From Stutzerimonas urumqiensis (GTDB lineage Bacteria > Pseudomonadota > Gammaproteobacteria > Pseudomonadales > Pseudomonadaceae): a stretch of 64,000 nucleotides of DNA. The stretch lies in contig NZ_RBZQ01000001.1 of NCBI RefSeq assembly GCF_003640395.1, positions 124,001 to 188,000 on the forward strand. Reading direction: 5' to 3'. The notes under the pieces were generated by a model. That model was not told the DNA's origin. It worked only from the letters and a program-made list of their open reading frames with translations, and searched no databases. The position numbers were made by a program, and so were the translations under genes. Below, in pieces: positions 8,679 to 18,092 of the stretch. How positions within the stretch are numbered: the first letter of the stretch is position 1; each line of letters begins with the position of its first letter.

Positions 8679-11303
8679 ATGAAAAGTGCAGAAATCCGTG
8701 AAGCCTTCCTCCGCTTCTTCGAAGAGAAGGGGCATACCCGCGTCGCTTCCAGCTCGTTGATACCGGCGAACGACCCAACCCTGCTCTTCACCAACGCCGG
8801 GATGAACCAGTTCAAGGACTGCTTCCTGGGCCTTGAAAAACGTGCCTACACCCGTGCGACCAGCAGCCAGAAGTGCGTGCGTGCCGGCGGCAAGCACAAC
8901 GATCTGGAAAACGTCGGCTATACCGCGCGCCACCACACGTTCTTCGAAATGCTCGGCAATTTCAGCTTCGGCGATTACTTCAAGCGCGATGCCATCGCCT
9001 ACGCCTGGGAGTTTCTCACCTCGCCGGCGTGGTTGAACCTGCCCAAGGAGCGGCTGTGGGTCACCGTCTATGCCAGCGACGACGAGGCCTATGACATCTG
9101 GACACGGGACGTTGGCGTGCCGGCCGAACGGATGGTCCGCATCGGCGACAACAAGGGCGCGCCCTATGCGTCGGACAATTTCTGGGCGATGGGCGACACC
9201 GGCCCCTGCGGCCCCTGCACCGAGATCTTCTACGATCACGGCGCCGATATCTGGGGCGGTCCGCCCGGCTCGCCCGAGGAAGATGGCGACCGGTACATCG
9301 AGATCTGGAACAACGTCTTCATGCAGTTCAATCGTACGGCTGACGGTGTGCTGCATCCGCTGCCGGCGCCGAGCGTCGACACGGGCATGGGCCTGGAGCG
9401 CATCAGCGCGGTGCTGCAACACGTGCATTCCAACTACGAGATCGATCTGTTCCAGCACCTGCTCGCCGCCTCAGCCGAGGCGATCGGCTGTGCGAACGAG
9501 GAGCAGCCCTCGCTGAAAGTCGTCGCCGACCACATTCGCTCGTGCAGCTTCCTGGTCGCCGACGGCGTGCTGCCTTCCAACGAAGGTCGTGGCTATGTCC
9601 TCCGGCGCATCGTTCGCCGCGCCTGCCGCCATGGCAACAAGCTGGGTGCCAAAGGTGCGTTCTTCCACCGGATCGTAGCGGCCCTGGTCGAGGAAATGGG
9701 GCAGGCGTTTCCCGAGCTGGTTCAGCAGCAGGCGCATATCGAGCGCGTCCTCAAGACCGAGGAAGAGCAGTTCGCCAAGACGCTCGATCAGGGCCTGCGC
9801 ATCCTCGAACAGGATCTGGCCCAGCTGCAGGGCGAGCAGATTCCCGGCGAGGTCGTTTTCAAGCTGTACGACACCTACGGCTTCCCGGTCGACCTGACCA
9901 ACGACATCGCCCGCGAGCGTGGGCTGACGCTCGACGAGGCGGGTTTCGAGCGCGAGATGGAAGCCCAGCGCGAGCGTGCCCGCGCCGCAAGCGCCTTCGG
10001 CATGGACTACAACGCGCTGGTCAAGGTGGAAGGCCAGACGCAATTCACCGGCTACCTCGGTACGCAAGGCAACGGCAAGGTCTTGGCCTTGTTCCGCGAA
10101 GGGCTCGCAGTCGAGCAGCTCAAGGCTGGCGAGGAGGGTGTCGTGGTCCTGGATCAGACGCCGTTCTACGCCGAGTCCGGCGGTCAGATCGGCGATTGCG
10201 GTTATCTGCAGGCGGAGGGGCTGCGCTTCGATGTGCGCGATACCAGCAAGGCCGGCGGCGCCGTCCTGCATCACGGCGTGCTCGATGGTGGCGTGCTCCG
10301 GGTCGGTGACACGATCGAGGCGGTGGTCGATGCGTCGGTCCGGCAGGCGACCGCGCTGAACCACTCCGCCACGCACCTGCTGCATGCTGCGCTGCGCCAG
10401 ATCCTCGGCGACCACGTGCAGCAGAAGGGTTCGCTGGTCGATAGCCAGCGTCTGCGCTTCGATTTCAGTCACTACGAGGCCATCCGTCCCGAGCAGATCA
10501 AGGCGCTCGAAGACGCGGTGAACGAGCAGGTGCGGTTGAACACGGCCGTCGAGATCGAAGAGACCGATATCGACACGGCGAAAGCCAAGGGTGCCATGGC
10601 GCTATTTGGTGAGAAGTACGGCGAGCGCGTGCGCGTGCTGAGCATGGGCGACGGCTTCTCCGTCGAGCTGTGCGGAGGCACGCACGTCAAGCGTACGGGC
10701 GACATCGGCTTGTTCAAGATTGTCAGCGAGGCGGGCGTGGCCTCCGGTGTGCGACGTATCGAGGCGGTGACCGGCGCGGCGGCGTTGGGCTATCTCAACC
10801 AGGCCGATGAGCAACTCAAGACGGCAGCGCAACTGGTCAAGTCGACGCGTGACAACCTCATCGACAAGCTGACTGGGCTGCTCGAGCGCAATCGCCAGTT
10901 GGAGAAGGAGCTGGAACAGGTCAAGGCCAAGGCTGCGAGTGCTGCCGGCAGCGATCTGGCGGGCTCCGCGGTCGAGGTTGGCGGCGTCAAGGTTCTCTCG
11001 GCCCGGATCGAAGGTGCCGACGGCAAGGCGCTGCTGGCACTGGTCGATCAGCTCAAGAACAAGCTCGGCGAGGCCATCATCCTGCTGGGTAGCGCGCTCG
11101 ATGGAAAGGTCGTGCTGGTCGCTGGCGTGACGGCCGGGCTGAGTGCGCGATTCAAGGCCGGCGACCTCATGAGGCAGGCGGCAGCGGTGGTTGGCGGCAA
11201 GGGCGGCGGTCGCCCCGATATGGCGCAGGGTGGCGGCGTCGACGTCGCCCGATTGGACGAGGCGCTGGCGCTGGCGCGTACCTTCGCAGAACAGCAGGCG
11301 TGA
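8679..11303 (+). CDS. alaS: Alanyl-tRNA synthetase
   Basis: This 874-aa class II synthetase charges tRNA-Ala. The N-terminus [20 protein letters not shown] and motif [14 protein letters not shown] belong to the catalytic core. The editing domain shows the HxxxH zinc site in [13 protein letters not shown] and the downstream [13 protein letters not shown]. The C-terminal coiled-coil/oligomerisation segment ([19 protein letters not shown]) and DHH-like end ([14 protein letters not shown]) are present. Length and motif order are normal. lysC follows after 78 bp on the same strand, the usual pseudomonad order. Confidence 0.98.
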   Translation: MKSAEIREAFLRFFEEKGHTRVASSSLIPANDPTLLFTNAGMNQFKDCFLGLEKRAYTRATSSQKCVRAGGKHNDLENVGYTARHHTFFEMLGNFSFGDYFKRDAIAYAWEFLTSPAWLNLPKERLWVTVYASDDEAYDIWTRDVGVPAERMVRIGDNKGAPYASDNFWAMGDTGPCGPCTEIFYDHGADIWGGPPGSPEEDGDRYIEIWNNVFMQFNRTADGVLHPLPAPSVDTGMGLERISAVLQHVHSNYEIDLFQHLLAASAEAIGCANEEQPSLKVVADHIRSCSFLVADGVLPSNEGRGYVLRRIVRRACRHGNKLGAKGAFFHRIVAALVEEMGQAFPELVQQQAHIERVLKTEEEQFAKTLDQGLRILEQDLAQLQGEQIPGEVVFKLYDTYGFPVDLTNDIARERGLTLDEAGFEREMEAQRERARAASAFGMDYNALVKVEGQTQFTGYLGTQGNGKVLALFREGLAVEQLKAGEEGVVVLDQTPFYAESGGQIGDCGYLQAEGLRFDVRDTSKAGGAVLHHGVLDGGVLRVGDTIEAVVDASVRQATALNHSATHLLHAALRQILGDHVQQKGSLVDSQRLRFDFSHYEAIRPEQIKALEDAVNEQVRLNTAVEIEETDIDTAKAKGAMALFGEKYGERVRVLSMGDGFSVELCGGTHVKRTGDIGLFKIVSEAGVASGVRRIEAVTGAAALGYLNQADEQLKTAAQLVKSTRDNLIDKLTGLLERNRQLEKELEQVKAKAASAAGSDLAGSAVEVGGVKVLSARIEGADGKALLALVDQLKNKLGEAIILLGSALDGKVVLVAGVTAGLSARFKAGDLMRQAAAVVGGKGGGRPDMAQGGGVDVARLDEALALARTFAEQQA

Positions 11304-11381
11304 GTGAGCGCGCACTGGATGCGCGCGCTCGTGCCTATACGGACGGATCAGGACAGCCCTTGGGGCGCAGGCGATAGATAA

Positions 11382-12617
11382 ATGGCATTGATCGTACAGA
11401 AATTCGGTGGGACATCGGTCGGGACCGTCGAGCGAATCGAGCAGGTGGCCGAGAAGATCAAGCGGTTTCGGGAGAAGGGCGACGATATCGTGGTCGTGGT
11501 CTCCGCCATGAGCGGCGAGACCAACCGTCTCATCGATCTGGCCAAGCAGATCAGCGCAGAGCCGGTCGGCCGCGAGCTCGACGTCATGGTTTCGACCGGC
11601 GAGCAGGTCACGATCGCCCTGTTGGCGATGGCCCTCATCAAGCGGGGTGTGCCGGCGGTTTCCTACACCGGCGCCCAGGTTCGTATCCTGACCGATAGCG
11701 CGCACACCAAGGCGAGAATCCTGCAGATCGATGGGCACCGGATCCAGGCTGACCTGAAGGAAGGGCGCGTCGTGGTGGTCGCGGGCTTCCAGGGCGTAGA
11801 CGCACAGGGCAACATCACGACGCTTGGACGTGGCGGCTCCGATACCACCGGTGTGGCGTTGGCCGCGGCGCTCAAGGCCGACGAGTGCCAGATCTATACG
11901 GATGTGGACGGCGTTTACACCACCGATCCGCGGGTCGTCGCCAAGGCGCGCCGGCTCGAGAAGATCACCTTTGAAGAAATGCTCGAAATGGCCAGCCTGG
12001 GATCGAAGGTCCTGCAGATCCGGTCAGTCGAATTCGCCGGCAAGTACAATGTGCCGCTACGCGTACTTCACAGCTTTCAAGAGGGTCCGGGTACCCTCAT
12101 TACCCTTGATGAAGAGGAATCCATGGAACAGCCAATCATCTCCGGCATCGCTTTCAATCGTGACGAAGCGAAGTTGACGATTCGTGGCGTTCCGGATACG
12201 CCCGGTATCGCCTTCAAGATCCTCGGTCCGGTCAGCGCCGCCAACATCGAAGTCGACATGATTGTGCAGAACGTTGCGCACGACAAAACGACCGATTTCA
12301 CCTTTACTGTTCACCGCAACGACTACGCCAGCGCCTTCAAGGTGCTGGAGGCAACGGCTGCCGAAATGGGCGCGCGCGAGGTCAGTGGCGACACCGATAT
12401 CGCCAAGGTGTCGATCGTTGGCGTTGGCATGCGCTCGCACGCCGGGGTCGCCAGCCGTATGTTCGAGGCGCTCGCCAAGGAAAGCATCAACATCCAGATG
12501 ATCTCGACGTCGGAAATCAAGGTGTCGGTAGTGATCGAAGAGAAGTACCTCGAGCTCGCCGTACGGGCATTGCATACGGCATTCGAGCTGGACAGCCCGA
12601 GCGGCAAAGGCGAGTAA
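11382..12617 (+). CDS. lysC: Aspartate kinase, lysine/threonine pathway
   Basis: This 411-aa enzyme phosphorylates aspartate, the entry step to lysine, threonine and methionine. KFGGTSVG is at the N-terminus and the catalytic region contains TLGRGGSDTTGVALAAAL. Two ACT domains follow (from about residue 255), the regulatory part that senses lysine and threonine. An in-frame ATG at 12123 with AGAGGA upstream could yield a separate 164-aa regulatory subunit, as in alpha2beta2 aspartokinases. It sits between alaS and rsmA/csrA, the standard order in Pseudomonas. Confidence 0.97.
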   Translation: MALIVQKFGGTSVGTVERIEQVAEKIKRFREKGDDIVVVVSAMSGETNRLIDLAKQISAEPVGRELDVMVSTGEQVTIALLAMALIKRGVPAVSYTGAQVRILTDSAHTKARILQIDGHRIQADLKEGRVVVVAGFQGVDAQGNITTLGRGGSDTTGVALAAALKADECQIYTDVDGVYTTDPRVVAKARRLEKITFEEMLEMASLGSKVLQIRSVEFAGKYNVPLRVLHSFQEGPGTLITLDEEESMEQPIISGIAFNRDEAKLTIRGVPDTPGIAFKILGPVSAANIEVDMIVQNVAHDKTTDFTFTVHRNDYASAFKVLEATAAEMGAREVSGDTDIAKVSIVGVGMRSHAGVASRMFEALAKESINIQMISTSEIKVSVVIEEKYLELAVRALHTAFELDSPSGKGE

Positions 12618-12788
12618 GACCAAGGCGCTAAGCCTTCTGTCGCGCTAAAACGCATCGGAAGGAACTTTATGTTCTATGCCATTGGTCAATAGCTGAGCGA
12701 GCCGTTTTACGGCTCCCAGCTCACGGAGCTTTATCCGCTTTTTATTTTGCAGACTGTGGTTCTGACTGAATCCGTTAAGGAGAAAGGA

Positions 12789-12974
12789 ATGCTGATTCTG
12801 ACTCGCCGGGTCGGAGAGACTCTGATGGTGGGTGACGATGTCACTGTCACCGTGCTAGGCGTCAAGGGTAATCAAGTTCGAATCGGTGTTAACGCGCCCA
12901 AGGAGGTAGCCGTGCATCGTGAGGAGATTTACCAGCGGATCCAGAAAGAAAAGGATCACGAACCAAACCACTAA
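12789..12974 (+). CDS. rsmA: CsrA/RsmA post-transcriptional regulator
   Basis: This 61-aa RNA-binding dimer binds GGA motifs in mRNA leaders and represses secondary metabolism while promoting motility-associated states. The sequence [20 protein letters not shown] and the C-terminal [16 protein letters not shown] are canonical, including the binding Arg. The ATG at 12789 is preceded by AGAAAGGA. Its position after lysC and before tRNA-Ser is standard for Pseudomonas rsmA. A hairpin GAGCCG/CGGCTC (12699-12715) lies in the leader; no T run follows it. A second, divergent CsrA-family gene is on the mobile element at 28421-28624. Confidence 0.97.
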   Translation: MLILTRRVGETLMVGDDVTVTVLGVKGNQVRIGVNAPKEVAVHREEIYQRIQKEKDHEPNH

Positions 12975-12993
12975 TTTTTCTCTGATTTTTACC

Positions 12994-13022
12994 TTTGCAA
13001 GCGGGGCAAACACCAGTATTAT
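12994..13022 (+). promoter_or_regulatory. Candidate promoter of tRNA-Ser
   Basis: TTTGCA (12994-12999) and TATTAT (13017-13022) are separated by 17 bp, 14 bp before the tRNA. Confidence 0.55.
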
Positions 13023-13036
13023 GCGCCCCGTGTTGC

Positions 13037-13129
<93 letters not shown>

Positions 13130-13156
13130 GCATGCAAGGATTCAGGTTCGATCGAA

Positions 13157-13184
13157 TTGACCGAAACGATTCTGTCTCTATAAT
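13157..13184 (+). promoter_or_regulatory. Sigma-70 promoter of the tRNA-Arg(ACG) pair
   Basis: TTGACC (13157-13162) and a perfect TATAAT (13179-13184) are separated by 16 bp, 11 bp before the first tRNA-Arg, so this is close to ideal. Confidence 0.75.
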
Positions 13185-13195
13185 GCAGCCCCCAC

Positions 13196-13272
13196 GCACT
13201 CGTAGCTCAGCTGGATAGAGTACCCGGCTACGAACCGGGCGGTCAGAGGTTCGAATCCTCTCGAGTGCGCCA
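13196..13272 (+). tRNA. tRNA-Arg(ACG), copy 1
   Basis: This 77-nt gene has acceptor stem GCACTCG/CGAGTGC, anticodon ACG in CTACGAA, GGTTCGAATC T-loop and encoded CCA. The A at the first anticodon position is normally edited to inosine to read CGU/CGC/CGA. It is identical to the second copy 61 bp downstream. Confidence 0.97.
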
Positions 13273-13333
13273 TATAAGCGATCGATAAGATCGTTTTGCA
13301 AGAAGCCAGTGGTGGCTGGTCAATAAACACCAT

Positions 13334-13410
13334 GCACTCGTAGCTCAGCTGGATAGAGTACCCGGCTACGAACCGGGCGGTCAGAGGTTCGAATCCTCTC
13401 GAGTGCGCCA
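13334..13410 (+). tRNA. tRNA-Arg(ACG), copy 2
   Basis: This is an identical tandem duplicate of the tRNA at 13196-13272 over all 77 nt. It has no promoter of its own in the 61-bp spacer, so it is probably co-transcribed with copy 1, and it is followed directly by a terminator. Confidence 0.97.
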
Positions 13411-13420
13411 TTTCCGAAAG

Positions 13421-13445
13421 AGCCCGCTTCGCGCGGGCTTTTTCA
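13421..13445 (+). terminator. Rho-independent terminator of the tRNA operon
   Basis: The stem AGCCCGC/GCGGGCT has a TTCGC loop and is followed by a T run, just after the second tRNA-Arg. Confidence 0.85.
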
Positions 13446-13451
13446 TGTCCG

Positions 13452-13955
13452 CTATTTGCGTTTCCCTTTCACGCAACCGTATTGATCGAAGCTGACCGAA
13501 CGGCTGCGACCGCGCTCGTCTTCGTAGCGGTATCGAGCGGCGCCATTGTTCAGCGTAGTGGTATCTGGCTTGCCGAGCATGCTCTCGATGTCGTCCAGGC
13601 TCAGCCCGGGTCGGACCTGCTTGCGAATGATTGCCTGCCTGCGCTCGCGACGGCTGAGAATGTTTCCGCAACCATCGTCGCTCGTCCCGACTACGACCAG
13701 TTCGTCAGGTGCGTCCGTGGTTGCGCTTTCTTCGTCGTGATCGATCCGGGCCATCGGCGTTGGTTTGCCTGAGCCCGGGGTAGGGCTGTAAGCCCTCCGT
13801 CGCTCGCCTTGCTGCCCGCTCGGGCAGCCTTGCTGGGTAAAGGTGATGGCGCCGCCTGGGCTTACGCAGCGGTAGACCATCTCGGCGGCTACCGAACCGC
13901 TATAGGCGGTGAACAGCAAAAGCAGGCCAGCAGCCTGCGAAGCGCCTCTGCACAT
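13452..13955 (-). CDS. Exported DUF4124-type protein
   Basis: This 167-aa protein starts at 13955 (MCRGASQAAG) with GGAGG 11 nt upstream. A signal peptide-like stretch (GLLLLFTAYSGSVAA) is followed by EMVYRCVSPGGAITFTQQGC, the DUF4124 pattern of periplasmic proteins. The C-terminal part (RPGLSLDDIESMLGKPDTTT onward) resembles a BamE/SmpA-like outer-membrane assembly fold, common in such proteins. Its role is unknown. It is convergent with the tRNA operon. Confidence 0.75.
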   Translation of the reverse strand: MCRGASQAAGLLLLFTAYSGSVAAEMVYRCVSPGGAITFTQQGCPSGQQGERRRAYSPTPGSGKPTPMARIDHDEESATTDAPDELVVVGTSDDGCGNILSRRERRQAIIRKQVRPGLSLDDIESMLGKPDTTTLNNGAARYRYEDERGRSRSVSFDQYGCVKGKRK

Positions 13956-14250
13956 GTGTCGTCCTCCATGACGTGAGCGGCATAGCCTAGCGAAACAAAG
14001 TTGGCGGCCAATCGGTGTCTTTGGAGTCTGTGAGCGCGTCGACACAAAGGAGCTGGACGATCGGTGGCTCGCCTGTGCCGGGCATGTAGGTCCGTTTCGC
14101 TCGTGGGTGTATCATTGCGAACTCTGCCCGGCGGGCTTGTGGAAACCTTTCCCATGGACTTACCCAGTAGTCGCTCAAGACTCCTGAAGACCAATCACGC
14201 ATCGACTGATTGAAAGCCCCTGCGCATCCGCTGCCGGGGCGGAGCGCGTC

Positions 14251-15693
14251 ATGATTGAAGCAGAAGCGAAGAAACCGCAAGAAAGCCTCCAGGATCGCCT
14301 GGCGCAGGTGGTCGAACTCCTCCAGCGGCACAAGCTCGTCGAGGATCTGACCCATCGTCAGGAGGGGCCTCATCAGGATCTGGTCGAGAACCTCGTCCAT
14401 CGGCAGAACCTGGCCGAACTCCAGCGTCGCCTCGATGAGCTGCATCCGGCCGACGTGGCTCACATTCTGGAAGCACTTCCGCTCGACGACCGCCTGACGG
14501 TCTGGCAGCTCGTCAAGGTCGAGCGCGACGGCGATATCCTGCTCGAAGTCTCCGATGCGGTGCGTGAAACGCTCATCGCCGACATGGACGACCACGAGCT
14601 GCTCGCCGCGGCCCGCGAAATGGATGCGGACGAACTCGCTGACCTCGCGCCCGAGTTGCCAAGGGACGTAGTCCACGAACTCATGGAGTCGCTCGATGCG
14701 CAGCAGCGCGAGCGGGTGAGATCAGCGCTCTCCTATGAAGAGGACCAAGTCGGTGCCCTGATGGACTTCGAGATGGTCACCATTCGTGACGATGTCAGCC
14801 TCGAGGTCGTGCTCCGTTATCTGCGTCGGTTGAAAGAGCTGCCCGGCCACACGGACAAGTTGTTCGTCGTCGATTACGACGGCGTACTCAAGGGCGTTCT
14901 GCCGATCAAGCGCCTGCTCGTCAATGACCCTGAAAAGCATGTCGCAGAGGTGATGGCCAACGATCCGGTGGCGTTTCATCCTGATGAGAACGCCTATGAC
15001 GCTGCCCAGGCATTCGAGCGCTATGACCTCGTGTCGTCGCCGGTCGTGGACAAGAACGGCAAGCTCATAGGCCGCCTGACGATCGACGAGATGGTCGACC
15101 TGATTCGGGAAGAGAGCGAAAGCGAAGTGCTGAGCATGGCCGGTCTGCGCGAGGAGGAGGATATCTTCGCGTCGGTCTGGAAATCCGTACGCAACCGCTG
15201 GGCCTGGCTGGCGATCAACCTGATCACGGCGTTTGTGGCATCCCGGGTGATCGGCCTGTTCGAGGGCTCTATCGAGCGCCTGGTCGCCCTGGCGGCCCTG
15301 ATGCCAATCGTTGCCGGTATTGGGGGCAATTCCGGCAACCAGACCATCACCATGATCGTGCGGGCAATGGCGCTGGATCAGGTGGGGACTGGCAACACCT
15401 CAAGACTGCTTCGCAAGGAACTGGGCGTTTCGCTTATCAACGGCCTGCTCTGGGGCGGGGTGATCGGTGTCGTCGCTTATCTGCTGTACGACAGTTGGTC
15501 CCTAGGCGTCGTGATGACGGCGGCGATGACGCTGAACCTGTTATTGGCTGCGCTGATGGGCGTGCTCATTCCGATGACGCTGGTCAAGCTGGGGCGTGAT
15601 CCGGCCATGGGCGCCAGTGTCATGATCACGGCGATGACGGACAGTGGCGGATTTCTGATCTTTCTTGGATTGGCTTCGATTTTCCTGCTCTAG
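14251..15693 (+). CDS. mgtE: MgtE magnesium transporter
   Basis: This 480-aa Mg2+ channel/transporter has, in order, the cytosolic N domain (LHPADVAHILEALPLDDRL and DMDDHELLAAAREMDADE), two CBS domains (about residues 160-290, including EVMANDPVAFHPDENAYDAA), the plug helix, then about five membrane helices with the pore motif PIVAGIGGNSGNQT. The layout and length are those of the family; Mg2+ bound between N and CBS domains normally closes the channel. No Mg-sensing leader is obvious in the 200 bp upstream. A terminator follows. Confidence 0.95.
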   Translation: MIEAEAKKPQESLQDRLAQVVELLQRHKLVEDLTHRQEGPHQDLVENLVHRQNLAELQRRLDELHPADVAHILEALPLDDRLTVWQLVKVERDGDILLEVSDAVRETLIADMDDHELLAAAREMDADELADLAPELPRDVVHELMESLDAQQRERVRSALSYEEDQVGALMDFEMVTIRDDVSLEVVLRYLRRLKELPGHTDKLFVVDYDGVLKGVLPIKRLLVNDPEKHVAEVMANDPVAFHPDENAYDAAQAFERYDLVSSPVVDKNGKLIGRLTIDEMVDLIREESESEVLSMAGLREEEDIFASVWKSVRNRWAWLAINLITAFVASRVIGLFEGSIERLVALAALMPIVAGIGGNSGNQTITMIVRAMALDQVGTGNTSRLLRKELGVSLINGLLWGGVIGVVAYLLYDSWSLGVVMTAAMTLNLLLAALMGVLIPMTLVKLGRDPAMGASVMITAMTDSGGFLIFLGLASIFLL

Positions 15694-15723
15694 GGCAGGG
15701 GGCGGGGCCAGCCGGCGCAAGAA

Positions 15724-15765
15724 AAAGGTGATTGTTCGCGCTCGCGGCAATCACCTTCTTTTTTT
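15724..15765. terminator. Terminator between mgtE and amrZ
   Basis: The stem AAGGTGATTG/CAATCACCTT has a 13-nt loop, flanked by A and T runs, so it can serve both convergent genes. Confidence 0.85.
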
Positions 15766-15785
15766 CAGACGATGTCCATGCTGAC

Positions 15786-16118
15786 TTAGCTAGCTTCGGC
15801 CTCGGCGGCAAGCTCGGCATCTGCAGCGATCAGGGCGATCAGGGCATTCTGCTGGCGGCGGCTCAGCTGACGAAAGCGCTGAAGAAGCTCGCGCTCATGG
15901 AGCGAAAGCTCCGGGCTGTCCAGTCGCATGCTCAGTTCATCGTCGAGAGCACCTTCCTGGAAAAGGCTTTGCTCCAGACGGGCGATGATCTCGGAATTCA
16001 TGCTGCGATGATGGCTTCTGGCAACATCGGCGATGCGCTCGCGCATCCCTTCCGGAAGTCGGACAACGAACTTGTCAGCCGTACGGCTGGAATAAACTGC
16101 CTGCTTCATAGGGCGCAT
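15786..16118 (-). CDS. amrZ: AmrZ ribbon-helix-helix regulator
   Basis: This 110-aa Arc/MetJ-type regulator begins [20 protein letters not shown], and with [20 protein letters not shown] it closely matches AmrZ (AlgZ) of Pseudomonas. The beta-strand DKFVVRLP is the DNA-contacting ribbon, and the C-terminal [18 protein letters not shown] is the tetramerisation part. In P. aeruginosa the protein activates alginate and twitching genes, represses flagellar fleQ and controls c-di-GMP genes; that role is transferred here by homology. It is convergent with mgtE and transcribed alone. Confidence 0.92.
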   Translation of the reverse strand: MRPMKQAVYSSRTADKFVVRLPEGMRERIADVARSHHRSMNSEIIARLEQSLFQEGALDDELSMRLDSPELSLHERELLQRFRQLSRRQQNALIALIAADAELAAEAEAS

Positions 16119-16208
16119 ATATAAACCGGTTAGTCAGAGGGGCGATGCTGGCACAGCTGCAATTGTCACCGGTCTGACAATGGGCAGCACTAACTGTTCC
16201 CGGAAAGC

Positions 16209-16241
16209 AAAAAAAGCGCCGGCAGCAAAAGGCTGGCGCCA
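16209..16241 (-). terminator. Terminator of the small-protein operon
   Basis: On the minus strand a GC-rich stem (GGCGCCAGCC with GCCGGCGC, one G-T pair) is followed by seven T residues. It lies 91 bp after the stop of the 59-aa gene. Confidence 0.75.
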
Positions 16242-16331
16242 ATTATGCGACTTAAGCGTAAAGAGTAAAGGCATTTCGCTATCAGTCGCGGCTGTTTCGA
16301 GACGAAACGCACGTCTCTTTGGTTTCGGTGA

Positions 16332-16511
16332 TCAGCGCAATACCGGATCGAACTTGATGCGCCGTCCCGCGATGAGCGCCAGCAGCGAAAGCGCGCCAAA
16401 AATGCCCGCTCCCACACCACCGATCGCTGTCCAGCCATCGCTAGGCTGAGCCAAGACCAGAAGTACGCAGGCGGTGGTAAGGGTAAGAAAGCAAATCGCC
16501 ATTTTAGACAT
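16332..16511 (-). CDS. 59-aa two-helix membrane protein
   Basis: The reading frame starts at an ATG (16511) with CGGAGAA 6 nt upstream and ends at 16332. The protein begins MSKMAICFLTLTTACVLLVL, then AQPSDGWTAIGG, then a second hydrophobic helix (GAGIFGALSLLALIAG) and a basic tail RRIKFDPVLR. Two predicted membrane passes and a good ribosome site support it. It is 33 nt downstream of the 65-aa exported protein and is followed by a rho-independent terminator, so the two form a small operon. I do not recognise a family. Confidence 0.65.
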   Translation of the reverse strand: MSKMAICFLTLTTACVLLVLAQPSDGWTAIGGVGAGIFGALSLLALIAGRRIKFDPVLR

Positions 16512-16544
16512 AGGGTTCTCCGTGCTCTCGGTCGGACTCCGGTG

Positions 16545-16742
16545 TTAGAACACCCAGCGCTGCGGCTGTGCCGGCAAGATTGTCTGCGTTTCGCTGGCCG
16601 TTACGATCGGCGCCGTCGGGCGTTGATCATGTTGAATGACCTGGACGTTTGAATCGCTCGATGGGGCGTCGTCCATCTGGACTTGCATTGCTGCAGTAGC
16701 GGCTAATAGAGCTGCGGTGATGATGAATGCTGTGTTCGGCAT
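16545..16742 (-). CDS. 65-aa exported small protein
   Basis: It starts MPNTAFIITAALLAATAAMQ, a signal peptide or short membrane anchor, followed by a polar region rich in Asp, Gln, Ser and Thr and ending QPQRWVF. A GGGGAC lies upstream of the ATG. It precedes the 59-aa membrane protein by 33 nt. No homologue or function is recognised; the operon layout and terminator are the main support. Confidence 0.55.
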   Translation of the reverse strand: MPNTAFIITAALLAATAAMQVQMDDAPSSDSNVQVIQHDQRPTAPIVTASETQTILPAQPQRWVF

Positions 16743-16931
16743 TTGAATGTCCCCGACGCTCAGTTGCTTTGAGCGTAAGGGAATGCAGAGCGCATGCCAG
16801 CCTGATGGGTTAAATAATCCTTTTTAAATCAAGCAGTTATGCGGAGTGTTTGGTGTGGATTAATTGCGGTTTGCACGGTGATGCCCTTCTGGTCGTGCAT
16901 TTTGCAATTCCGTCTGCATGGATGTCGTTGC

Positions 16932-16960
16932 ATGACAAAGCGAAGGGCTGCCGTTAAGAT
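16932..16960 (+). promoter_or_regulatory. Promoter of tRNA-Arg(CCU)
   Basis: ATGACA (16932-16937) and TAAGAT (16955-16960) are spaced by 17 bp, 14 bp before the tRNA. Confidence 0.6.
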
Positions 16961-16974
16961 GCGCGGCGCGCCAT

Positions 16975-17051
16975 GTCCCAGTAGCTCAATTGGATAGAGC
17001 GTCCCCCTCCTAAGGGGAAGGTTGCAGGTTCAATTCCTGCCTGGGACACCA
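16975..17051 (+). tRNA. tRNA-Arg(CCU), attachment-site tRNA
   Basis: This 77-nt gene has acceptor stem GTCCCAG/CTGGGAC, anticodon CCT in CTCCTAA, and encoded CCA. It reads AGG. Its last 47 nt (17005-17051) recur exactly at 35841-35887, so it is the integration target of the element that follows. The tRNA is intact because the element supplies the 3' part. Confidence 0.96.
17005..17051 (+). repeat. attL core, 47-bp direct repeat
   Basis: It starts CCCTCCTAAGGGG and runs through the T-arm and acceptor stem to CCA; it is identical to 35841-35887. Flanking bases differ on both sides (C versus G before, G versus C after). Confidence 0.93.
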
Positions 17052-17391
17052 GCATTTTCGCGGTATGCAGCGACTATGCTCTGAAGGCGTAAAAAAGCAT
17101 GACAGCATAGTGACAGCGAACGAAACAGCCTCGACGTGCCTGACTACCTAACCCTCTTCCGGTCAGTAGCCAGTCCATCCTTCTTTCAGGCTGACGCTTA
17201 GTCCCGTCGTATAGGGTAAAAAGCCGGAGATTTTCCCCAGGCCTCTCGCTGAAGGTTGAGCCCGATATTACTCAGCCGCAGGTGTCACCGTGTCGTCAGC
17301 CCCGCAATTTCAGGCTCGACAGGCTGGCCCTGCTCTAACTGAGAGACCATGGCCACGCTGGCTTCGATCAACCAGGATAAGGAGGTGACGT
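17052..17391. other. Left-end non-coding region of the element
   Basis: This holds 340 bp without a supported gene. I see no strong promoter or repeat. The last bases (GGATAAGGAGGTGACGT) form the ribosome site of the next gene. Confidence 0.5.
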
Positions 17392-17655
17392 ATGGCAGAA
17401 GTTTCAGAGGGGTCCGGTCGGCCGCTTATGAAGCGCTACGAACTAATGGGATCGCACGACTTAACAGATGAGCTATATGCAATTGCATATAGCATTGAGC
17501 AAACCTTGCTCAATGCAGGGGCTGTGTCGGGAAGAGACTACACCTACCTCGACTTGATGAAATTGGCTCAGCCCTTTGTGCTTGAGTTGTTCAAAATTGA
17601 CGGGCGGCTCTCTTATGAATATCCGGCCAACAAGGTGTGTGGGCCTAGGGGCTAG
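17392..17655 (+). CDS. Hypothetical element protein, 87 aa
   Basis: A strong AAGGAGGTGA site 5 nt before the ATG supports translation. The protein has no signal peptide or membrane segment; it contains an amphipathic region (LTDELYAIAYSIEQTLLNAG) and a conserved-looking YTYLDLMKLAQPFVLELF. I do not recognise it. It is the first gene inside the left end and is transcribed toward the interior, followed by 437 bp without a gene. Confidence 0.55.
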   Translation: MAEVSEGSGRPLMKRYELMGSHDLTDELYAIAYSIEQTLLNAGAVSGRDYTYLDLMKLAQPFVLELFKIDGRLSYEYPANKVCGPRG

Positions 17656-18092
17656 TATTCATCTCTCCCGGCTGAATCTGTTGTGCCTTCTTCCAAATTG
17701 TTGCTTTCGAAGAGGGCCGCTGTTCTCAGCTGTCTGGCATCCTGGCGGCTAGGGGGCTACTGCTAGCCGCTATGGTTCGCAAGCTCGTACTCTACAGTCT
17801 TACCGTTGGCATGATCAGGTCCAGGTTTCTAAACCCGACGTAGCTGCCGCGTGCTTGCAGGCTTTTCTGGCTGCTGGCTGTTTTCGCCATACGAACCGCG
17901 TACCCCGTCTGGGATCGCAGCATTTTGGTGAAAAGCGAGAATACCGGCGCCTCAGAACCCAGCTAGATCCGTCCCGATTTTTTTCGGAAAACTCGGATGG
18001 CGAACCTACAAGGCCGTCCAGGTTAAAGCTAGCGCGATAGGCTAACGGGCCTCCGGTAATGGAGCCCGGGCAAACTGATCAGGGAGCGGCCT
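17656..18092. other. Gene-free stretch in the element
   Basis: This holds 437 bp with no frame that has a good ribosome site or coding character. I looked for a HicA toxin upstream of the hicB-like gene and did not find one. Confidence 0.5.

Noticed and set aside
10602-11738. 378-codon minus-strand frame across alaS and lysC
   Set aside because: It spans two well-identified sense genes and their spacer; it is a compositional artefact.
16180-16449. Plus-strand 89-codon frame near amrZ
   Set aside because: It runs opposite the terminator and the supported 59-aa minus-strand gene; it has no ribosome site.
17656-18092. A HicA toxin gene upstream of hicB
   Set aside because: No frame has the HicA length or its GSHHxF-like motif; a 61-codon frame at 17855-18040 lacks a ribosome site.
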